Positions 49,378-62,523 of a stretch of 64,000 nt of DNA are shown here, piece by piece; the first letter of the stretch is position 1; each line of letters begins with the position of its first letter. A model generated the notes under the pieces. It was not told the origin of the DNA. It ran no database searches and was given only the letters and a program-made list of their open reading frames with translations. A program made the position numbers and the translations under genes. This stretch comes from Aphis gossypii (lineage: Eukaryota; Arthropoda; Insecta; Hemiptera; Aphididae), in contig NC_065530.1 in the NCBI RefSeq assembly GCF_020184175.1, positions 50,383,260 through 50,447,259 on the forward strand. The letters run 5' to 3'.

Positions 49378-52300
49378 GATACTTTATTTAGGTATAGACT
49401 ATAGTGACAACTAATAAAAATGAAATCCAATGACTAAACAGATTATGAGTTGGTTATACAGTATACGATATACTGGTTATATAGAAGATAGAACCATAGA
49501 ACTACAATCATAACCACGTTACCTATTTGTTATTACTAACATATATCATTAATAGTTAACATCCTAACTATTCATTTATTATCGATTAGGTATAAACCTC
49601 ATTAAATTTAAGCAAATACCTTTTTAATTTTTTTATATATGTAGTACAGAATACAATTGCGTATCAACTATGAGCGTTCATTATACGGCATTCTAAGATA
49701 ACTAATCAGCTCTCTAAATAATAATGAAAATTAATCATTAAAAGTGTATGTAAGTATATTGTTTAGAAGTTGGGTTAGGTTAAGTGTTATAAAATAGATA
49801 ATTAATATGTACGTTATAGGCACCCAGTACAAATTGTGATGATGTTTTTGTTAAGTATAATTCACATACATAGATAAAATATCAATAATAATAATAATAA
49901 TTATAAAATTCCATAAAAATGTATCATTTTAATTTTTCATAATATTATGAAGTTAATATGAAATAATAAATGATCAATAAAACCCTAAGAAAATTTTATT
50001 AACTTCACTTTCATAAAAAATCTGATAACCGTATATAAACTTAGTTTGTATAAAATGTTAAAATTCTAAATCATAATTATTTTAAGATGTTTATACTCAT
50101 CATTAAAACTTTAAAAACATGCAAATCAATACGATAATTTAAAACCCCTAGTGTGTCAGTGAATTGGAGTAGGTCACAGCATGCGACTTATAACTGCAAG
50201 GACAGTATAGCTATCGGCTTTCAAAGATACACTACGAAACAATGTATTTATTAAGTATATTATATATAATACACACATTAATACATTATACATATTATAC
50301 AAGGTGATCTATTTAAATGTGTATAGTACTTATACTCTTAATATTTTACTTAACTTTATTAAAAATATTTTATTTGTAAAATTTGTCATTTGATATTGCA
50401 AAAAAAAAACAAATTTGGAAAAGAAAAATTTTTAATTTTTATTATTACATCATAAAAATATAATATGTTAAATATAAATATATATATATATATATTATAT
50501 ATTTATAACTTCTAACTTTTGAGTTATGACTAGGTATTTTAAATGACATCATACATTTTTAATGTCATATTTTGAAACAGAACATGCCCCACTCATTTAA
50601 ATATTGAATACTGATAACTATATTTATCTACTTAAATAAATTTGATTTTTATTGTTTCAAAATACTCCAAAAATTTTCTGTTAACATAAAATTAAAAACT
50701 ATGATGACACTTGTCTTATAAAAAAATTAAAAATTAAAAAAAATTGCAATAACATCTCAAAAGTAATCTGTTAAAAAAATTACAACTTCGAAATATTTAG
50801 TAGATATACTGAAATATAAACAAAAATAAAGAATCTTATAGTGAGAAAAAAACAATTTTTATATTCGTAATTATAATTATAAGAATGGCGATTCACCTTC
50901 ATTTTGCAATTTACCTCAATTTGTGTAATGGATTCAATACAAATTTACTGTATTCTTTATCATCATTAATATTTTATGATAGTCTATTGAGATTATATCT
51001 TGCGCTTGTCTCATTATATTCCAAGTACAATGCAACTTAAGTAGTTTTAATTATATATATATATATATTTTAAATCTATTAAATAAAAATTACGCTTTCA
51101 TTTATAATAAATAATACGGAATATTATTAATTTTGTATTTGGTGTATCTAACCTATTACCTATGTACTAAGTAATAAAAAATAAAAACACAACTTAAGAG
51201 AAGTATTGTTTTTGGAAATATAAAATCGTTTAAACTGCATCGTTGCAAACTGCAGTAATTACAATATTTAAATACATAATGTTGTTATATTATGAGAAAT
51301 GTTTAATTCTCAGAATAATATATGTCAACCACCACTTGTGTTTGTATTTTTTATATGGTTGAGTTGACAGCGTCGTCAATGTAAATACTATTTATAATCA
51401 TAATGAATAATTTTAAAGATAAATCATAAATTACGTCATTTTTATGTTCCAAATTACATTTTGTAATATTAACTAATTCGTAGGTAGGACATTTTTTTTA
51501 CTTAAAATTTAACTTAAACTTAAAATTTAATATTGCAAACAGATATTACCCTTGTGTACAGTATTCAATTTAATAGTTAAAACTTGTATAATATAAATAT
51601 ACAATGATAGGTTGTACATTAATAAATAAAAAAAATTGATTAATATATTAAAGCTAAATACTGTCGCCTATATATCATTTAAAATCTTCCTGGGAATAAA
51701 TGTTTGTTAGTAATATGTTACGCATATGAAATGTAAATTGAAATATTAAATCTTTCTAGCTTTTGAATGTTGTATAAACTCTGAATTATTATTTTATGGT
51801 TATAAAAGTACAATTATAATACTTGTTTAAACTTTTTATTGAAGTTATAATTTTAAAAACAATAATATAAAGGATATTATGATTAGTATAAAACTAATAA
51901 AACTTTCTTTTTTAAAATTCTATATAACAAATATTAACTACTCCTTTAAATTATGATTGTCATTTGTAATCAATATTATTAGGTAGATACTATTAGTATA
52001 AAATACACAGAGAATACATTTAAAGTATTTGATAATAATTAAAAATTTATAAAAATAAAACTGATATCTATTAATAAAATAATATTAATAATTAATATTA
52101 TTAATCAAATATTGCTGTACTGTTCATATAATGATGTATGTATGCATTTATATACTACGTTTTATTTAAAATTCATAAATGTATGTATAGCTTAAAATCA
52201 AATGAATAAACTATAAATTATGTTTGAAGACTGAGAGGTAAAACGATTTGTATCTTACAGTATTCTATTGCTTACCTGATGAGTGGCAAAGGCTGCGGGG

Positions 52301-55300
52301 TATTTTAAAAGGAGAGGGGAAATACAAATAAAAAATATTCAACTACAGATAAAGGAATAATTTTTCTATACACTATAGAGTTTATTTTCAACTTAAGTCT
52401 TACAAACTCTTTGTAAATATTAAACTCTAGAGACACTCTTAAGTCATAATAATGCGGTTCATTTTGAACTTTGGTTTTGTATGACTCTATTAAAACTTCT
52501 TTAACTATTAAATCATAATTATACCCTTGCAAGATGATGACATGCATACAGAACAATAGGTATGGCTAGGAGTTTTTATATAGTTTAATTTGTGTTATCC
52601 TTGCTATTATTCTAAATTTCTCAAATTTTAAGTTTAAATTACGATGTAACGATGTACCGTACATACAGTACTCATTTATTTTAAATTTTGATCATAGTAG
52701 CGAGGAATGTATCAAGTGTTACAAATATCTATTATCTATGCTATTAATTTATGTACCTGTGCAGTGTGCAGAGACAATAACATAACTTCTGTAGCACACT
52801 AGCACGAAAATTTTATAATTTAGTCTCTACTATGTTTAATTAATTTAACATAAAATGCTATAACTATCGGCTATCGGTCATTAAGTTTTAAATTGATTCT
52901 AAATTAAAAGTCTAATATTATTATAGTTTATAGTTAGAAAAAAACACGCTTATATATTAATGAAACGTAAACAACTATTTGGTGGTTAATTATTATCTGT
53001 AATAAATGTCCCCTCCTTCAAAATGTAGTCGTAAACGAAATAGTTTTGATTAACGGATTTCTTAGCATAAATTTAATTCCTTCTTCAGACCTATTTATGA
53101 ATGACAGAGATTAATTATATAAATTGGTTATTTTCTACTGTTTATGTAATAAATCCAAGGCTGACAACCTTATAATAAAAACAACAAAAATAATATTACT
53201 AAATATGTACTTAAACAATATCTATCTAAAAATCACAGTCAATAATAATTGAAAACATTTAAAACAATAAAATATACTCTAAATACATGTATAGAATATA
53301 GATAGAATATCCTCACGATTAAATTCCAATATAAAGTTAACTAATTACAAATATACTTCTGTAGTTATTGATAGAAACTATAACCATATACAGTGTGCCT
53401 TAATTTAAAATAATGTTAATTCATACAATTTTTTGTCATAAACATATAGAAGTGTCTTCGCAATATTAAATAAACAATCGAGACATAAATGCGATAAATG
53501 TTTGCTAATTAGAATAATGGTTAAATAGTGTGTCTAATATCAACAGAAGAAACTGTACCTAAATAGATTTTTCGAGCTACTCGCGTAAACACTATTTAGT
53601 ATTGAAAATTATTTCTTAATTATGGACATTCATCAATATGTAAGAGACTAAATCCCCAATTAGTTCTGAAAATGTATTTATTTTTATTTCGTCTTATTTA
53701 AGCTTTTTTAAGTTGTCTTTATACTAGTTTGATAACTTTTATCTAATATCAAGTTATTTAACTTATAAATATTATATATATAGGTAGTAGGTACAAATAT
53801 AATTAAAAATATATAATAATGAAATATGATATCATATAAATTTTAAAAATATTTATTTTCATATACACATAGAAAAATGTCAGTATTCCAATGTCCATGT
53901 CATAGATATTATATTATGCATAAATCTTTTTTACAAATAATAAGTTTACGGTCATGTTGAATGTCATTTTATATTTTTTTTAAATTGATTTTGTATAATA
54001 TAATCTATAAATCTTGCATAGTTGCATTCAAATTTACTACGTATATTATTTTATAAACGTAATAATAAACGTATATTTTATGTAATCAGCTATGTATAAT
54101 ATTTAGTATATACGCATATAAATATGTCGATAGTAAGAACTGAGATCTTTATTAGTAGAACTTCTAGTCTACTAATCACTGTTATCTATTATTGCTACCT
54201 ATATAGATTATAGATATAGCTGTATAAGCGATTTTTTATAATTTAAGCTTGGTCGATCATTCAATGATTAGTGATATCTTAATATAAGTATATTTTTTAT
54301 TACATTATACCTACTTATATACTATACATTTATGCAGTATACCATAATTTGCAGTGGCATATCGAACATATTTTTTTGGAGTGATTTCCTCCAAACTAAT
54401 TTTGTCTTAGTGTAAAAATATGTTTGTATTTAACTATCATTGTAAAAAAGGTATTACGAATGTTGATTTGAATTTAATATGATAAACTGACAAATTAGTA
54501 TTATACACAAAAGGTATATTTACCTACTTACTCTTAGCTCATAATTAACAACGCGCATGCTTTATTGTTGCATGTAATAAAGAAACTGATGAGAAGATAA
54601 TATTATATTGTTTGTATCCAGAGTAATCATTATTGAAAATTATTACTATTTTTAGTATAATATAACTATATAATTACATATAATAACCTGTTTCATTAAT
54701 GTAAATTAATATTTTAAAATAATATAAATATGAACCAAATTTACATAAGCAAGTTTTAATTTTATGTGTGTGTGGGTGGGTATTCGGTACCTACTTGGTA
54801 GCTCTAGTATTAGCCCTATGACGGTTAAAATTTTCACGACGCCATTGATAATAATTTATCATATTATTTACAGGCATACATATCTACAATATAATTTCAC
54901 AAATTACACAAGATTAATAAAATGCACGTATTTCATGAAAATATGTTTATTCGGTATTCCTCGTTATACATAATTCTATAGATTTGTATTATTTCATTTT
55001 AAACTATGAAGTATACTACAAAATAAATATTCGCTCCACGTAGATAAAAATTTAGTTATCCATCTCATGAATTAATAGCCTAACCTTCTTTTTCTAAATT
55101 ATTTCACTACATGAATTTGGGTATGTGACATATAATACACAACACACATTAGTCATTACATACCTACATATTATGTTTAAAGCTATAAAGTTACATACCT
55201 ACTTATACATTAATTTAGCATTCTATTACAAAACAAATAATATTTATTAAAAGTAAATATAAATAAAACAAATATAATAACATAATATAACATTTATATT

Positions 55301-58300
55301 AATTACTTATTTGAACCACAGAATTTTTAAGAGAATGGATAGGCGCTGGGCTAATATGATTTGCAATACTGATCTGTGTAAGCATGTAAAATATAAATTT
55401 TTTCTTGACTACGAAAAACATAAAAAAATAACTATGAACAACGTCTTTAAATTTCATTTGTTGGTACCAATATGAGTTGATGATGGAACGTAGGACGATG
55501 TCTTGGCAACGTTGGACATCACCTACAATGGATTTAGTGGCACAACGCCACAACCCTAGAGTTGTCAATGCTACAAGTCCAGATAAACTTTATATTATGA
55601 TGGTATGCCAGTTAACTTTAATTTTCTGTGGTTCACTCAAATTTAGTGAGTCAATAGATTTATCTATACATTTTTTTGTTTGTTTACTAGATGCGATGCT
55701 TCAAATTCAAAATACAAAAATTCATCATAATAATTCATTTCTGTATATTTTAACTAATCTTTTTGTAGAATAATTTTTTAAGATTACTTTTTTCTCCGTT
55801 TCTAATATCACCGGATACCTTATATTGAATAAATTTAAAAAAATATTTGTTAAAACACAATTACTGAAATATAATAGCGATGTAATAAATATATTTATGA
55901 CATTTATATAGTATAATATAATATATATATTTTCTAGTACTTATTTTTATTTTTAGTATCAAATATTCAAATCAGTGTATACTTTATTCAATATTAATAT
56001 TTTAAAATATTTACATACCAAATTTTTAAACTAACTAACAAGCATTTTTGTATTTTTTTCCTCTAAAATCAGTTTACTAAAACAATTTGTTTTAAAAACT
56101 TGCATTAATCTAAACATTAAAATTTAAATATTACAGTACAAAAATGTAATTCTTAAGTAAGTGCGAATACCATAAAATATTAATATATTTATTTTCAACT
56201 AGTTGAAATACGTAGAATGTGTTTAACTGCGCTTTAAATAAAACAAATAGTAAATTGGCCATAAATAAATAATGAAACGCCCTTATACTGTCAAGACTCA
56301 AGAGTTTGTAGGAACAATGAACAATACACATCAATCACTGAATTTTCATCAATCAATTAATTCATTACGAAATTAAAGCACGTTTTCATGATGAAGCCAC
56401 TTTCGATTTATTTTACTACAATGTTCGTCGTCTATTTTTTAAAAAATAAACCTTAGTAGATATATTGACAGCAATAAAATAAATGGACTACAAATTGATC
56501 GACCATAAAATATAATTTCATCAGTATCTAGATGATATAAAATTTTTCACTAGCAATTTAATATAGTATTGCTTAACGAAGATGATTAAAAAAAATATAT
56601 AAATTGTATTTTAGATCTTCCAATGAAGTTTTTAAGTTCATAATTTATAAATATATAAAATATGTAAGTAATTGTATTTTTATTATACTTGTTAAAAAAA
56701 GACTATTATTTGTTAAAACTAAAACAATGTTTAAATAATGTATGATTTTATTTTTAACATCAATTTATGTTACGTTATTTAACCTAACTACAGTCATTAG
56801 TAAAAATAATAACTTTTACTTCATACATGATTTTACATATTATATATATACATTATACATATATTTCATTCATATTACATTTCTTATTCTCTTAAATCTA
56901 AATTAATTGATGTTAATAAATGAAGAACAAATGTGTTTTTATTTTTTCATTTTAAAATACAATACTTAATTTCTACCCAACTTCACAATTTAGGTATGTT
57001 GAAATATATTTTCTAAATTTTCTTTATGGATTTAAATAATTTAAAACTAAACACATTTTAGCACAACTAATAAGTAATATTATATATATATTATATATAT
57101 ATTATGTTTAAATGTTAAAATATTATAGATTTATATTACAATGTTGTATCTACTGTATCATTAGTCATTACAAATATTTAAATGTTATTAAATTATTTCT
57201 TCCGTTACTGTGAAAAGTTTCTTAAAATTAGTGATGTAAATAAAAAGAATTTTTTTTTTTTACATTTTACCATTTTATTAATTATATTTTACGTGTATCA
57301 AGCTTTATAATACCGTGTTCATCGAACCGTAGAAAATAATTTTATGAAGAGTGTATAATACCATAATATGAAATACGTGTATTTTACAAACTCACAATTT
57401 CACATCACTAGTATTTATTGTTGTGGGGTTAAACTTAATAGTTATGTTTTTAGCTGATAATAAAAAAGAAGAAGAAATGTTATGAGAGGTTCACAGTGAA
57501 TTCGGAAGTGTCCATAAAAACCACGGATTTCACGAAAATCTCAATTTTAAAGTGTTTAAACACTTGAGTATGTTGTAGACGTACTATAAAAAAAACATTT
57601 GTATAAACAAACTTAAATGTCTGAGCATTAAAATTAAATTTCTCTTTTAAGTGAATTCTTTAAAAAAATAAAGTGTATCACAAATCCTTCAACAATTATA
57701 TTGAAACATATAAATCATATTAACACGCATTTTAATTTTGATAAGTGCCCTAGATAAAAAAGTATAATTAAAATTAATTTCAATAATATTATTTAATATT
57801 TATGCTACCTATTATTTGTACCTTATGCGCCGCGTTTATAGTTGCTAGATAGTTGAGTGAATAGCTACTATTGTTAGTTTTTATACAAATAGTAGTATAT
57901 TATTAAATTTTTGTTTAACAAAATATTCCTTAAGGAGGTATTATTATTATTACTAATATATATTATTGTTTTATTGTTCTTGTTACGAAACCTTCAAGTA
58001 AAAAATATAAATATAATTATTTATTAGTTCTCAGTCTTTTTGACGCTCGACTCGGTAATTACACTTATTAATTATTAGCATAATCAAGTGCTGCATGATA
58101 ATATTATATTAAAAGAAAATTAAAAATGAGTAATATAATTATTTAACAACATTCATAATAAATAAATTAATGCATGTTATTATATACAAATATTTGTGCG
58201 TTTTTAAAATTGGTATTGATAATAGCCAAAAGATTAAACAAAATAATATGTTCGGAATTACTACCATAATATAGTAATATGTAATACCATTTCGTACATC

Positions 58301-61060
58301 TATACGCTAATTGTATAAAACAATTATAGCCAGTTGCCAGTTGCTGCTAGTTTAGCACACGTGTTGTTTAGACTTTAGATAACGTGTTAACCATTTTAAT
58401 ATTATATAAATTTGTTCCTAACATAGTTATTTGTTATATTATACTAATAACTAATATTCAATTTTTAATAAAATTGTATCTTCAGATATAAAAATCAGGA
58501 CTTATATACGAGGTATGTGACCACGCGATAGTACTTACTGCTATTCTATACGTCTTGTTTTCATGGTCATGTATATGTTTTAAGCAATTATTTCTTTAGT
58601 TTTAAACCACAACACTTTTTGTTAATACAATACAATATACTGACTATGTATCATAATAGATTCGTAATGAATATTAAAATTTTAAATACTAAAATTAAAT
58701 ATGATTTATGGTTTAATAAATAATAATATAGAATATACAAGGGTTAAGATTGACATTTACAATAGGTTTAATTGATTAAAACTAACAATAACCGTATATT
58801 TATTTGAATTATCAATTATCAATAAAATTTTACCCACTCAACGAGTTAGGTAAATATTATATTATTGTAATACAAAAAACAATTTAATGTTTAAGTTATT
58901 GTTTAAGACACAGCCTTACTAGTAGCTTAAGTATAATAACAAATGTTAACAGAAATTATACTTCTAATTAATTACTAATAAAATGTTTAAGTAGGTTAGG
59001 AATATTATTATAGTAATACAATATTTATTTTATTTACTATTATTAATATTAAATCGTGAATAACTAGACACTTCGTGAGGATTTTTAATTTATACATTTT
59101 TTTGTGTAAGACTTGACCTACGACAATAAATTAACCAGTTTCTTAAAACAATTTCCAGTACATAACGAAACACTTTCTCTTCGTTCAATACAGGTATACC
59201 TAACAAATCGTTATGTTGTTCAAACTGTAAGTATGATAATCCTCATTCCTCAATCAGTTTTGTAATCTCACATTTTTTCATAAAATCAAAAAAAATCTAT
59301 AACCAATGTAAGTAACCATGTAGGTACTCAATAATATAAGTATTAAACTGATGACAATTTCTATACTACATAGATTTACTTACGTGTAGGTAATAAAATA
59401 ATATCATGTAGGTGCAAATGCCACAATAAAGTCCGCAAATGAAGACACTGGACTTCAATAAAATATTACAATTAAACACGAATTTAAAGAAAACCGTAAT
59501 TTTGAGTTATAAGTGAATACAATTAAAAAGAGTTGTCAAAATCATAATTCATTTTTATTATGAAAATTATGTAAATTAATATGAATAAATATATGTAGGT
59601 ATGTATTTAAACATTTCTCATTTAAATTGTATTCCGGTTTAACTATATCAATTCGGTATAGTGTATACTGTTAGTATAGTTAGTATAAGTATAAATAATA
59701 ATAATAATAATATAATAATACTATATATTTAAAGTTAGTCTATAAGTCTTATAAATAATTTAAATATAAATATAGAAAATAAATAATAATGATAATGAAA
59801 ATACCTTTATGAAATAATAAGATTGATTTATCATCTAAGATTCACACGACCACACAAGAAATTCAATCAGAAATATACTTTAAATAAATGTCAATATGAT
59901 ATACCGCATACATGACACATGTAGGTATTATAGTACAAACTGCAAATACACAATATTATCCAAATAACTATAGGAAAAAATGTATATAGAAAATATAACA
60001 AAATCAATTTTTTAACGCCATCATCGCAGTATAATATATAATTAAGATAATGGATGTACGAATTTACGATTCCTACCTTATTGTTATCCCATTTCATATA
60101 ATACATACATAGGTATAAATAACAATTTTCTCTGCATTCAAAAATGTGATACCTAAGTTGTATAATACAACGATATATTCAATATTTTATTAAATAACTA
60201 TAAATCATAGTGATTGTTGTGACACCATATCGAATAGGCGAACCACAACCTAGAAATCACTGACCAGAAAATACATAATTTAGTAAAAAGATTAATGTCT
60301 TTTTGAAAATTGTGTCGGTTTTAACACTTTTAACAAACGGATTTGAGAAGGGGTTCTACTCGTACTATTATAGTATTACAGTTCATAACAACGTAGTATT
60401 CCTCGTTTTTAAAATCGAATATAAAGGTAACGAAATACTTATTATACCAGAACACCAAATATTATAATTCAGTTAAGTAAATAAAAAAATTATCAAACCA
60501 TCAACATTTTTAATATTTAAGTGAATTAAATTTACTACTATGTAACTGAAAGATTCTCGGAGTTCAGTGGCGCAACTACCGAGAGAATTGGAAGTGTCGA
60601 TCGCTGGGATTTAAATAATATATTAATAAAATATTAATGTTTGCCATATGATTTGAAATAATTTTGAATGTTTGCCGTTTGATACTTATATCATAATATT
60701 TATATAACAGAAATATTATTATTACTACAAATTATACCAACTACTGTGGCGGGACAAATGAAAAAATCTAAGTCTGTTCAAATCGTCGCAGATGCTTGGT
60801 AATAGCTACATGTAAAAAAATATATATATTTATAATAGATACTATCTTCATTATCCATATGGGGCGTGAATTGAGTGCTTCTATGAAACAGCGCTTTCTT
60901 GTATAGGTAAACAGAGACTATGTACACGTAGTGAGGTGACAGTTTTAGTTGATAATTGTTATACTACTTTTACGAACATATATACGTACATACTTATATA
61001 CAATTTATATATACATACATGCATACAAACATAACTATTAACTACGTGTACCTTTATATT
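49378..61060. other. AT-rich intergenic DNA, nothing firmly recognised
   Basis: About 11.7 kb with no gene I can support. Slightly unusual stretches are 50150-50230 (GTGTGTCAGTGAATTGGAGT...), 52280-52320 (GGCAAAGGCTGCGGGG), 54352 (CAGTGGCATATCGAAC, a lone hAT-like terminus), 57480-57570, and 60566 (CAGTGGCGCAACTACC, another lone terminus). The minus-strand frame at 55299-55568 (89 codons) has mixed composition but no confident family. Confidence 0.45.
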
Positions 61061-61675
61061 GTAACGGGAAAAAGAAATCAGGCATACCTAGTTGTGATCA
61101 ACACCATTTCAATATTTTCCTTTCATATTATACTGTACAATGATTATTTGGTATGAAATATAAATAACTATGAAATATTAAATTGTATTACCTATATTAT
61201 TGTAGCTTTATCATGGTCAACAAAATATCTAAATATAGGTGGTTGAAGTGTATCCATAGTCGAATTCAACATTTTTATAAACAAAGGAAGTGTAGGTAGG
61301 TACTAGGTATATACAACAGCAAAGACAAAATAAGATCTAAAAACATAAAATGCCTAAAGAAATTCATGCATTTTATTTTTTATACTAATATTGTTATTAT
61401 TGAATTTAGGTAACCTACTTCTGTCATGATTTGCTTTTTAGTTATTCATACATTATTATAATCTATTCGTTAGCCAAACATTGGATTTATGAATTTCTTT
61501 ATGGTATTTTTTTTTAAATATTTTGATACAACCTTTAATAACACTACTATAACCATATATCATACTACAACGAATTAATATTAATTTGAATGTTATTTCA
61601 ATTTAAAACGGATAGACGATGTACAAATGACATGGATCACAACTAAGTTTGCCCAGTTTCGACTTTTCCCGCAAC
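61061..61675. mobile_element. 615-bp element with ~40-bp terminal inverted repeats
   Basis: The left arm 61061-61099 begins GTAACGGGAAAAAG and ends CTAGTTGTGATC. The right arm 61635-61675 begins GATCACAACTAAG and ends CTTTTCCCGCAAC. The arms align with two gap bases and roughly three-quarters identity. The interior is AT-rich and non-coding. Flanks are AT-rich, so a target duplication cannot be judged. Non-autonomous DNA transposon; superfamily not assigned. Confidence 0.65.
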
Positions 61676-61849
61676 ATAATATATTATATATAACAAAATT
61701 AATGTTACCCATGTTATCTATATACGGAACGTAATGTGCGTGATGAGAGGTGACATTGATACAAAAAAATTCTGATGCATATCCGGTGGGTAAAACGTCG
61801 TACAATCACTACAATAGTTAGTTATCGAGTATAATAATATGAGAGCAAA

Positions 61850-62486
61850 AAACCGGATTCGTCAGACAGCGTTGGCGGCGGCGGCGTCGTCGTCGACGAG
61901 AATTGTTTTTAATAATTATAATAAAACTGCTCGTAAATATAATAATTATTTAATGCACCATATTATCTTGTAATATATTTATATATTGTGAATATTGTGT
62001 GCTGTACATGGCGAATAATTAAACTTATAATTATTTATTACTATAATTGTTGTTATTATTATTATTGCAATAACGGAGCGCCGGAGAGCGCGCGCGCTAT
62101 CAACTCTGATGACCGCCGCCAGGGGGCGCGTGCACGCGAAGACTTGCTCCAGTGCAACGACACGAGTTGGGTTCCCCGGCTCCCGGACTACGACTACTTC
62201 ACACTTCACAGACAATTGGTGTCTGCGCTAGTTGCCGTACGTCAGTACCGCGTGGTCCGCCTGGTCGTATTCGTCACATATATTACACAAAATATAATAC
62301 CCATTGTATTAAACTCAGAAATACACAGTTATATCATTTACACGCCGTCATCAAGTCGCGGTTAGAAATCAAACGGAACCGGGATTTAGAAAACGACTGC
62401 ACTTCATTGTAACAACACTATTGTTGTCAATCTCCCGAGTCCCGATCGTTACACTCTCTTCGGCCGGCAACGAGAAAATCGTTATA
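61850..62486 (+). promoter_or_regulatory. CpG-rich promoter/5' leader of the next gene
   Basis: CpG density rises sharply at 61865 (GGCGGCGGCGGCGTCGTCGT) and again at 62075-62260. From the ATG at 62109 to the start codon at 62487 there is no ATG in about 375 bases, which is striking in this AT-rich DNA and typical of a translated mRNA leader. A TCAGT initiator-like motif lies at 62242-62246, 240 bases before the start codon. The exact start of transcription is unknown. Confidence 0.5.
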
Positions 62487-62523
62487 ATGCTCGTCAAACT
62501 CGCTGCAGTGTTTTGGACTGTCG
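62487..62523 (+). CDS. first coding exon, signal-peptide-like, gene continues off window
   Basis: ATG preceded by GTTATA opens MLVKLAAVFWTV, then a phase-1 donor GTCG|GTAAGT. One Lys followed by eight mostly hydrophobic residues is the n- and h-region of a signal peptide, and secreted or membrane protein genes often have such a short first exon. The leader without upstream ATGs and the consensus donor support it. The product cannot be named from 12 residues; the remaining exons are right of 64000 or were not recognised. Confidence 0.6.

Noticed and set aside
54352..54368. Lone CAGTGGCATATCG, similar to a hAT MITE end
   Set aside because: No inverted partner or flanking duplication found nearby.
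55299..55568. Minus-strand 89-codon frame, faintly like an insect chemoreceptor C-terminus (WYQQMKFKDVV)
   Set aside because: Resemblance too weak to name, no splice context, AT-rich tail; a translated search against aphid odorant and gustatory receptors would decide.
60566..60760. CAGTGGCGCAACTACC with a possible partner near 60735
   Set aside because: The second copy (CCAACTACTGTGGCGGGAC) is not a clean inverted match and no duplication is visible; may be a truncated MITE.
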